Source: Actinomycetes bacterium (GTDB lineage: Bacteria > Actinomycetota > Actinomycetes > Actinomycetales > Cellulomonadaceae). Taken from it: a stretch of 5,347 nt of DNA. Every line of letters starts with the position of its first letter. Position 1 is the stretch's first letter. Shown here in pieces: positions 1-4,844 of the stretch. The stretch lies in NCBI GenBank assembly GCA_023461115.1, contig JAEWOA010000297.1, forward strand, positions 1 to 5,347. The letters run 5' to 3'. Both the position numbers and the translations under genes were made by a program. Under the pieces are notes generated by a model. That model saw only the letters and a program-made list of their open reading frames with translations. It did no database searches and was not told where the DNA came from.

Positions 1-102
1 CGCGCGGGTCGCGCGGCGGCGGCGAGCGGGTGCCGCCGGCGCCTGCCCCCCCGCCTGCTGGCTCGTCTCCGGTGCTGCTGCGGGGGTGATCTCGTTGGTC
101 AC
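1..102 (-). CDS. N-terminus of a divergent gene, partial (possibly RNase E/G family)
   Basis: Reading the minus strand from a GTG at 102-100 gives 34 open codons that run off the left edge. The peptide begins VTNEITPAAAPETSQQ and continues as an Ala/Pro/Gly-rich stretch ending in a basic cluster, RRRRATRA. A clear AGGAG lies 8 nt upstream of the GTG, which is the main reason for calling a real start here. The composition is that of a disordered, charged N-terminal extension. In actinobacterial RNase E/G such Ala/Pro-rich tails with Arg clusters are common, which suggests that family, but similar extensions occur in other nucleic-acid-binding or membrane-associated proteins. No catalytic domain lies in the window. 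The gene is divergent from cydA, so the 421 bases between them should hold both promoters. I am fairly confident that a gene starts here and have low confidence in what it encodes. Confidence 0.6.
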   Translation of the reverse strand, partial: MTNEITPAAAPETSQQAGGQAPAAPARRRRATRA

Positions 103-110
103 GCGAAGTG

Positions 111-115
111 CTCCT
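111..115 (-). promoter_or_regulatory. Ribosome binding site of the divergent gene
   Basis: On the minus strand this reads AGGAG, a strong Shine-Dalgarno core, with 8 nt between it and the GTG start at 102-100. Its position decides the start of the partial left-edge gene. Confidence 0.6.
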
Positions 116-123
116 GGGTACCG

Positions 124-135
124 CGAACCACCGTC
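124..135 (+). repeat. Direct repeat copy 1, CGAACCACCGTC
   Basis: This 12-mer recurs at 342-353 as CGAACCGCCGTC, with a single A/G difference. Both copies lie in the divergent intergenic region, and both have a GTGTGG hexamer close by (141-146 after this copy, 328-333 region before the other). Repetition at two places in a control region suggests a protein-binding site, but chance is possible at this GC content. Confidence 0.3.
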
Positions 136-146
136 CACACGTGTGG
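135..146. repeat. Perfect 12-bp palindrome CCACACGTGTGG
   Basis: The sequence is identical to its own reverse complement over 12 bases. It is flanked by ACCG (130-133) and CGGT (147-150), which would extend the symmetry if one base (134) is bulged. It lies about 20 bases upstream of the divergent gene's ribosome binding site, so it could be an operator or a leader element for that gene. By rough calculation at 74% GC, about 0.4 perfect 12-bp palindromes are expected by chance in a region this size. Confidence 0.35.
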
Positions 147-171
147 CGGTCCTCGGTCGGTCAGTCGTCGT

Positions 172-186
172 GCACGCGGCGCGTGC
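172..186. repeat. Inverted repeat, GCACGC / GCGTGC with 3-base loop
   Basis: GCACGC at 172-177 pairs perfectly with GCGTGC at 181-186 around a GGC loop. Immediately after it, 187-198 reads CGAC-GGAA-GTCG, a 4-bp stem closed by a GNRA-type tetraloop if transcribed on the plus strand. No U-run follows on either strand, so this is not a typical terminator. It may be leader RNA structure or chance. Confidence 0.25.
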
Positions 187-249
187 CGACGGAAGTCGTC
201 GGTCGTGGCGGCGAACCGGGCCGGCGCGCGCCGCCTGCCTGGCGTCTGG

Positions 250-261
250 CCCCGATCGGGG
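250..261. repeat. Perfect 12-bp palindrome CCCCGATCGGGG
   Basis: A perfect 12-base palindrome near the middle of the divergent intergenic region. I know of no regulator whose consensus it matches. Because it is almost entirely G and C, it is more likely to be chance than the other dyads here. Confidence 0.25.
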
Positions 262-325
262 ACCGACATCCGGGCGGCGGCTGGCGCGCACGACGCGCTG
301 GCTGCGAGCTCACGGGTTCGTCAGA

Positions 326-343
326 CGGTGTGGTCGTCCACCG
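326..343. repeat. Interrupted inverted repeat CGGTG-N8-CACCG
   Basis: CGGTG at 326-330 and CACCG at 339-343 are exact reverse complements separated by 8 bases. An alternative pairing is GTGG (330-333) with CCAC (338-341) around TCGT. The GTG/CAC half-sites are loosely CRP-like (TGTGA-N6-TCACA), but the match is poor. It could be an operator for either divergent gene. Confidence 0.25.
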
Positions 344-353
344 AACCGCCGTC
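342..353 (+). repeat. Direct repeat copy 2, CGAACCGCCGTC
   Basis: This is the second copy of the 12-mer at 124-135, with one mismatch. It directly follows the interrupted inverted repeat at 326-343 (CGGTG, 8 bases, CACCG), so repeat and dyad share two bases. Function is unknown. Confidence 0.3.
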
Positions 354-402
354 AGTATCGCACAGCCCCCAGAATCGGGCGCGACCGGACACGCGCGCCG
401 TT

Positions 403-414
403 CACGACATCGTG
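403..414. repeat. Inverted repeat CACGA-CA-TCGTG upstream of cydA
   Basis: The two 5-base arms are exact reverse complements around a 2-base centre. It begins 121 bases upstream of the cydA start and 9 bases before the stronger dyad at 423-438. The GTTCAC at 400-405 resembles one half of a Rex operator, but the partner half-site is absent. It is a candidate operator only. Confidence 0.3.
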
Positions 415-422
415 TCAGCATG

Positions 423-438
423 CGGGACCTTGGTCCCG
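423..438. promoter_or_regulatory. Candidate operator: 16-bp dyad CGGGACC-TT-GGTCCCG
   Basis: Two perfect 7-base arms flank a TT centre, making this the longest uninterrupted dyad in the intergenic region. It ends 85 bases before the cydA start and just upstream of the A-rich patch and the TAGCGT hexamer at 460-465. If that hexamer is the -10 element, the dyad would sit roughly at -49 to -34 from the start of transcription, where an activator or repressor commonly binds. No U-run follows, so a terminator is unlikely. The regulator is not identifiable from the sequence. Confidence 0.4.
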
Positions 439-459
439 GGAGAAAACTGGTGGCGGACC

Positions 460-465
460 TAGCGT
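460..465 (+). promoter_or_regulatory. Possible -10 element of the cydABDC promoter (TAGCGT)
   Basis: This is the only TANNNT hexamer I found on the plus strand between 103 and 523. It lies 58 bases upstream of the cydA start, giving a plausible leader of about 50 nt. No recognisable -35 sits 16-18 bases upstream (the sequence there is CGGGAG) and no extended -10 TG is present. The call rests on position and a weak match only. Confidence 0.25.
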
Positions 466-513
466 TCCCCCAGGTCCTGCGCCGGGCCGACAACCCACCG
501 GCACCACACGCTC

Positions 514-519
514 GGAGAA
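514..519 (+). promoter_or_regulatory. Ribosome binding site of cydA (GGAGAA)
   Basis: GGAG followed by AA lies 4 nt (counted from GGAGAA) or 6 nt (counted from GGAG) before the GTG at 524. It supports that GTG as the cydA start rather than any site farther upstream in the long open frame. Confidence 0.65.
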
Positions 520-523
520 CCCC

Positions 524-2008
524 GTGGACGCCCTCGCACTCGCCCGCTGGCAGTTCGGCATCACCACCGTCTACCACTTCATCTTCGTCCCGCTCACGAT
601 CGGCCTGGCGCCGATGGTCGCGATCATGCAGACCGCGTGGGTGCGCACGGGGAACGAGCGGTGGCTGCGGCTGACCAAGTTCTTCGGGAAGCTCCTGCTG
701 ATCAACTTCGCGATCGGCGTGGCCACCGGCATCGTGCAGGAGTTCCAGTTCGGGATGGCCTGGTCCGACTACTCGCGGTTCGTCGGGGACGTGTTCGGGG
801 CGCCGCTCGCCATGGAAGCGCTCGCCGCGTTCTTCGTCGAGAGCACGTTCCTGGGGCTGTGGATCTTCGGCTGGGACAAGCTGCCCAAGAAGATCCACCT
901 CGCGTGCATCTGGGCGGTCGCGATCGCCACCAACCTGTCCGCGTTCTTCATCCTCGCGGCCAACTCCTGGATGCAGCACCCCGTGGGCGCCATCTACAAC
1001 GAGGCCAAGGGCCGCGCGGAGATGGTCGACATCGGCGCGGTGCTGTCCAACCCGACCGTGCTCGCGGCATTCCCGCACACCATCACGGCCGCATTCCTGA
1101 CCGCGGGGACGTTCGTCGCGGGCATCGCGGCCTGGTGGATGGTGCGCACCGCGCGCCGCGGCGACGTCGAGACCGCGCGCGAGGTGTACCGGCCCGCGGT
1201 GAAGCTCGGCGTCATCGTGATGCTCGTCGCGGGCGTCGGCATCGCGCTGACCGGCGACTGGCAGGCCAAGCTCATGTTCGAGCAGCAGCCCATGAAGATG
1301 GCGTCCGCCGAGGCGCTGTGCCAGACGACGACGGGCGCGGACTTCTCGATCCTCGCGATCGGCGACCTCACCAACAACTGCGAGGACGTCAAGCACGTCA
1401 TCTCGATCCCCGGCTTCACGTCGTTCCTGGCCACCGGCGACTTCAACTCGACACTCCAGGGCGTCGAGAACCTGCAGGACGACTACGAGGCCAAGTTCGG
1501 CTACACCGACGACAACGGCGACCCCATCTCGTACCAGCCCAACCTCGCGGTCACCTACTGGGGCTTCCGCCTGATGATCGGCTTCGCCGCCGGGTCGGCC
1601 GCGCTCGCGCTCGCCGCGCTGTGGCTCATGCGCAAGGGCCGGCTGCCCGACCAGAAGTGGTTCGGCACGCTCGGGGTCGCCGTCATCGCGACGCCGTTCC
1701 TGGCCTCGTCGTTCGGGTGGATCTTCACCGAGATGGGCCGCCAGCCGTGGGTCGTGGCGCCCAACCCCAACCCCTCCGGCGTGGACGGCGTGTGGCTGCT
1801 GACCGCGCGCGGCGTGTCCACCGCGCCGGGCGCGGGCGGGATCCTCACGTCGCTGATCGCGTTCACGCTGCTCTACGGCGTGCTCGCGGTGGTCTGGTAC
1901 CGGCTCATGCACCGGTACGCGATCGAGGGCGTCGCCCCCAGCGAGCACGACCCCAGCCCTGAGGCGCGGCCCGACGACGCCGACCGCCCCCTGTCCTTCG
2001 CGTACTGA
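524..2008 (+). CDS. cydA: Cytochrome bd quinol oxidase subunit I (CydA)
   Basis: Subunit I of the membrane cytochrome bd oxidase, which oxidises menaquinol and reduces O2 to water; it carries all three haems. The protein has 494 residues from a GTG start, chosen because VDALALARWQF is the family N-terminus and a GGAG precedes it. About nine membrane helices are visible, near 13-35, 55-75, 93-115, 124-146, 183-205, 222-243, 342-368, 380-400 and 438-462. Residues matching known E. coli positions are His18 (His19, active-site haem ligand), Glu98 and Glu106 (Glu99, Glu107, proton path), His185 and Met351 (His186, Met393, haem b558 ligands), Arg349 (Arg391) and Glu403 before GRQPW (Glu445, haem ligand). 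In the quinol-binding Q-loop (about 244-341), Lys258 and Glu263 in PMKMASAEA match Lys252 and Glu257. The C-terminal insertion of the long-Q-loop class is absent, so this is the short type. Cys266 and Cys286 in the loop could form a disulfide. cydB follows after 12 nt. Confidence 0.97.
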   Translation: MDALALARWQFGITTVYHFIFVPLTIGLAPMVAIMQTAWVRTGNERWLRLTKFFGKLLLINFAIGVATGIVQEFQFGMAWSDYSRFVGDVFGAPLAMEALAAFFVESTFLGLWIFGWDKLPKKIHLACIWAVAIATNLSAFFILAANSWMQHPVGAIYNEAKGRAEMVDIGAVLSNPTVLAAFPHTITAAFLTAGTFVAGIAAWWMVRTARRGDVETAREVYRPAVKLGVIVMLVAGVGIALTGDWQAKLMFEQQPMKMASAEALCQTTTGADFSILAIGDLTNNCEDVKHVISIPGFTSFLATGDFNSTLQGVENLQDDYEAKFGYTDDNGDPISYQPNLAVTYWGFRLMIGFAAGSAALALAALWLMRKGRLPDQKWFGTLGVAVIATPFLASSFGWIFTEMGRQPWVVAPNPNPSGVDGVWLLTARGVSTAPGAGGILTSLIAFTLLYGVLAVVWYRLMHRYAIEGVAPSEHDPSPEARPDDADRPLSFAY

Positions 2009-2012
2009 GGAG
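2007..2012 (+). promoter_or_regulatory. Ribosome binding site of cydB (GAGGAG)
   Basis: The purine run begins inside the cydA TGA stop (2006-2008) and sits 8 nt before the cydB ATG at 2021. Such an overlap favours coupled translation of the two oxidase subunits. Confidence 0.65.
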
Positions 2013-2020
2013 CCGCCGCC

Positions 2021-3058
2021 ATGGAGCTCACCACCGTCTGGTTCATCCTCATCGCGGTCCTGTGGACCGGCTACCTCGTGCTCGAGGGCTTCGACTTCGG
2101 CGTCGGCATGCTGCTGGGCATCCTGCCCAAGCGCGACGACAAGGAACGCGAGCGCCGCGTCATGATCAACACCATCGGGCCTGTGTGGGACGGCAACGAG
2201 GTGTGGCTGCTCACCGCCGGCGGCGCGACGTTCGCGGCGTTCCCCGAGTGGTACGCCACCCTGTTCTCCGGGTTCTACCTGCCGCTGCTGCTGATCCTGC
2301 TGGCCTTGATCGTGCGCGTCGTCGCGTTCGAGTGGCGCGGCAAGATCGACGACGACCGGTGGCGCGCCTGGGCGGACCGCGCCCTGATCGTCGGGTCGTG
2401 GGTGCCCGCCGTGCTCTGGGGCGTCGCGTTCGGCAACCTGGTGCGCGGTGTCGAGCTCGACTCGTCGCACGAGTACGTCGGCGGGTTCTGGGCCCTGCTC
2501 AACCCGTTCGCGCTGCTGGGCGGCGCGACCACCACGCTGCTCTTCCTCACGCACGGCGCGGTGTTCCTGGCGCTCAAGTCCGACGGGCCGCTGCGCGAGC
2601 GGGCCGCCGCGTTCGCCGCCCGCTGGTCGTGGGCCACCCTGGTCGTCGCCGGCGCCTTCGCGGTCTGGCTGCAGCTCGCGTACTCCGGCAAGGGATGGAC
2701 GTGGGCGCCGCTCGTCGTCGCCGCGCTCGCGCTGGCCGCGCTCGTCGCCGCGGCCCGGCTGCGCCGGGAAGGCGCCGCGTTCGTCGCGTCGGCCGTCGCG
2801 ATCGTCGCGGCGGTGGTGCTGATCTTCGGGTCGCTGTTCCCGGACGTGATGCCGGCGCTCGACCCGGCCAACTCCCTGACAGTCGACAACGCGTCCTCCA
2901 CGCACTACACGCTGACCGTCATGACGTGGGTCGCCGCCATCCTCACCCCGCTCGTCCTGCTGTACCAGGGCTGGACGTACTGGGTGTTCCGCAAGCGGCT
3001 CACCGCCGAGCACATCCCGGCGTCGATCGGGCTCACGTTCGAGAAGGCGGAGCGCTGA
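2021..3058 (+). CDS. cydB: Cytochrome bd quinol oxidase subunit II (CydB)
   Basis: Subunit II of cytochrome bd, the membrane partner that is structurally homologous to CydA and stabilises the haem-bearing subunit. In the E. coli enzyme it contributes a proton path to the active site. The protein has 345 residues, within the family's usual 330-380. Hallmarks seen are EGFDFGVG (22-29) with Asp25, GPVWDGNEVWLL (53-64) with Asp57, the FEWRGKIDDDRWR segment (103-115) followed by a helix ending VAFGN (135-139), and YQGWTYWVF (315-323) at the end of the last helix. Asp25 and Asp57 match E. coli Asp29 and Asp58. About nine hydrophobic helices are visible, near 7-34, 56-74, 80-102, 120-141, 158-186, 200-218, 228-246, 252-272 and 298-323. 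The ATG start has a good GAGGAG and lies 12 nt after the cydA stop. Nothing appears truncated or unusual. Confidence 0.97.
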   Translation: MELTTVWFILIAVLWTGYLVLEGFDFGVGMLLGILPKRDDKERERRVMINTIGPVWDGNEVWLLTAGGATFAAFPEWYATLFSGFYLPLLLILLALIVRVVAFEWRGKIDDDRWRAWADRALIVGSWVPAVLWGVAFGNLVRGVELDSSHEYVGGFWALLNPFALLGGATTTLLFLTHGAVFLALKSDGPLRERAAAFAARWSWATLVVAGAFAVWLQLAYSGKGWTWAPLVVAALALAALVAAARLRREGAAFVASAVAIVAAVVLIFGSLFPDVMPALDPANSLTVDNASSTHYTLTVMTWVAAILTPLVLLYQGWTYWVFRKRLTAEHIPASIGLTFEKAER

Positions 3059-3080
3059 GCCCGTCGTCGATGATCGTCCA

Positions 3081-4844
3081 GTGAAGCCGCTCGACCCCCG
3101 CCTGCTGCGGCAGGCGCGCGCCGCCCGCGGCTACGCCGCGCTGACGGCCGTGCTCGGGCTCGTGACCGCGGCGCTCGTCGTCGCGCAGGCTCTGCTCCTG
3201 GCGCGCGCGCTGGGGTGGGCGGTCTCGTCGGGGGCGGGCGCCGGCCCGCGCGCCTGGCACTCGGTCGCGCCCCTCGTCGGGTGGCTCGCCGTGGTGGTGC
3301 TCGCGCGCGTCGTCGTGACGGGAGCGCAGGAGCGGTACGCGCACCGGGCCGCAGCACGCGCGATCAGCGAGCTGCGCGAGTCCGTCGTCGCGCACGCGGT
3401 CGCGCTCGGCCCACGGTGGCTCGGCGCCGGGCGCGGGCCGGGCGTCGTCACCCTCGCGACCCGCGGCCTGGACAACCTCGAGCCCTACTTCGTCCGCTAT
3501 CTGCCGCAGCTGTTCCTCGCCGCAACCCTCACGCCCGCGACCCTGCTGGTCGTGCTCGGGCTCGACTGGGTCTCCGCCGCGATCCTGGTCGCGGTCCTCC
3601 CGCTCGTGCCGATCTTCATGGTGCTGGTCGGGCGCCTCACGCAGGGCCGTTCCGCGCGCGGGCTCGCGACGATGCAGCGGCTCTCCGCCCAGGTGCTCGA
3701 CCTCGTGGCGGGCCTGCCGACCCTGCGCGGGCTCGGCCGCGAGCGCGGGCCCGCAGCTCGCGTGCGGGCACTCGGGGACGCGCACCGCAGAGCCACGATG
3801 GGCACGCTGCGCATCGCGTTCCTGTCCGGCATGGTCCTGGAGCTGCTGTCGACGCTGTCGGTCGCGCTCGTCGCGGTCGGGATCGGGCTCCGGCTGGTCG
3901 AGGGCGAGTTCTCGCTGGTCACCGGCCTGGCTGTGCTGGTGCTCGCGCCCGAGGTCTTCGCGCCGCTGCGGGCGGTGGGCGCGCAGTTCCACGCGTCCAC
4001 CGACGGCGTCGCCGCCGCCGAGGCGGCGTACGCGGTGCTCGACGAGCCGCTGCCGGCCGGCGGGACCCTGCCCGCGCCCGCGCTCGCGTCCTGCGAGATC
4101 CGGCTCGACGGGGTGTGCGGACCGTCCGGCGCGACACCCTCGTCGCTCACCCTCATGCTGTCCCCTGGCCGCGTCGTCGCGCTCACCGGGCCGTCGGGCG
4201 GCGGGAAGTCGACCACCGTCGACCTGGTGCTGGGACTGCTGCGCCCGTCGTCGGGCCGCGTCGTGCTGGTCTCGCCCGGATCCGAGGTGGACCTCGCCAC
4301 GGTGGACCTCCCGACCTACTGGGCCCAGGTCGCCTGGCTGCCGCAGCGGGCGATCGTCGAGCCCGGGACGTTGGCAGCCGTCGTCTCGCGCGGCGGCGCG
4401 GCCAACCCGTCGGCGCTCGATCGGGCCGCCGCGCTCACCGGGCTCGACGCCGTGGTGGACGGCCTGCCGGACGGCTGGGACACGCGCGTGGGACGCGGTG
4501 GCCACGGCCTGTCGGTCGGGCAGGCGCAACGCGTGGCGCTGACCCGCGCGCTCGTCAGCCCCGCGCAGCTCGTCATCCTCGACGAGCCGACCGCGCACCT
4601 CGACGCCGCAGGCGAGGCGGTGGTGCTGGCGACGATCGAGGCGCTCCGGGCCCAAGGCCGGACCGTGCTCCTCGTCGCCCACCGCCCCGCCCTCGTGGCC
4701 GCCGCCGACACCATCCACCAGCTCCCGGCCCCCACGCCCACGACCCCTCTCGCCGAGCGCGCCTCTCCTGCGCCGAGTGCCCCCAAGACGGGGCCCGCAC
4801 TCGAGGCAGCGCGGGCGCGCTCGGCGGAACGGGGGCCGAGGTGA
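3081..4844 (+). CDS. cydD: ABC exporter subunit CydD of the cytochrome bd assembly transporter CydDC
   Basis: One half of the heterodimeric inner-membrane ABC transporter CydDC. It is required for functional cytochrome bd: E. coli CydDC was first described as a cysteine/glutathione exporter and later shown to act in haem handling. The protein has 587 residues from a GTG start, and MKPLDPRLLR is a typical actinobacterial CydD beginning. The membrane domain covers about 18-300, with hydrophobic segments near 18-47, 61-80, 141-160, 163-184, 245-271 and 277-297. The ATPase domain, about 338-548, has Walker A GPSGGGKST (370-378, Lys376), Q-loop Gln422, signature LSVGQ (477-481), Walker B LVILDE (497-502, Glu502) and switch His534, so the catalytic set looks complete. 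The A-loop region (345-352, VCGPSGAT) lacks the usual aromatic. Residues 550-587 form a Pro/Ala-rich tail. No good ribosome binding site precedes the GTG, which lies 22 nt after cydB, so translational coupling is likely. CydC follows with a 4-nt overlap. Confidence 0.94.
   Translation: MKPLDPRLLRQARAARGYAALTAVLGLVTAALVVAQALLLARALGWAVSSGAGAGPRAWHSVAPLVGWLAVVVLARVVVTGAQERYAHRAAARAISELRESVVAHAVALGPRWLGAGRGPGVVTLATRGLDNLEPYFVRYLPQLFLAATLTPATLLVVLGLDWVSAAILVAVLPLVPIFMVLVGRLTQGRSARGLATMQRLSAQVLDLVAGLPTLRGLGRERGPAARVRALGDAHRRATMGTLRIAFLSGMVLELLSTLSVALVAVGIGLRLVEGEFSLVTGLAVLVLAPEVFAPLRAVGAQFHASTDGVAAAEAAYAVLDEPLPAGGTLPAPALASCEIRLDGVCGPSGATPSSLTLMLSPGRVVALTGPSGGGKSTTVDLVLGLLRPSSGRVVLVSPGSEVDLATVDLPTYWAQVAWLPQRAIVEPGTLAAVVSRGGAANPSALDRAAALTGLDAVVDGLPDGWDTRVGRGGHGLSVGQAQRVALTRALVSPAQLVILDEPTAHLDAAGEAVVLATIEALRAQGRTVLLVAHRPALVAAADTIHQLPAPTPTTPLAERASPAPSAPKTGPALEAARARSAERGPR

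Larger units (their letters stand above)
103..523. other. Divergent intergenic region, no gene seen
   Basis: These 421 bases separate the minus-strand start at 102 from the plus-strand cydA start at 524. One reading frame stays open upstream of cydA back to 86, but its Arg/Gly/Pro-rich translation looks like non-coding GC-rich DNA, and cytochrome bd subunit I families begin at the GTG at 524. I found no tRNA, no CRISPR array, no mobile-element ends and no convincing -35/-10 pair. The region does contain several inverted repeats and one imperfect direct repeat, listed separately. A relatively A-rich patch (441-447) stands out from the GC-rich surroundings. The likely role is to carry both promoters and the operators controlling cydABDC in response to oxygen or redox state; that role is inferred from position. 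Confidence 0.75.

Noticed and set aside
392..414. Rex operator upstream of cydA
   Set aside because: GTTCAC at 400-405 matches half of the TGTGAAC/GTTCACA Rex site, but the other half is CGCGCGCC, with no match, so a Rex site is not supported.
423..445. Transcription terminator hairpin
   Set aside because: The 7-bp stem with a 2-base centre has no following U-run on either strand, the minimal loop is unfavourable in RNA, and no gene ends here; an operator is more likely.
86..523. N-terminal extension of CydA by 146 codons
   Set aside because: The extension is Arg/Pro/Gly-rich with no membrane or signal features, overlaps the start region of the divergent gene, and the family N-terminus plus a GGAG site both place the start at 524.
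161..3013. A 950-codon open frame on the minus strand across cydA and cydB
   Set aside because: It is antisense to two strongly supported genes and its translation is a low-complexity mix of Arg, Asp, Glu, Gly and His with no domain. Long antisense frames are expected in DNA whose third codon positions are nearly all G or C.
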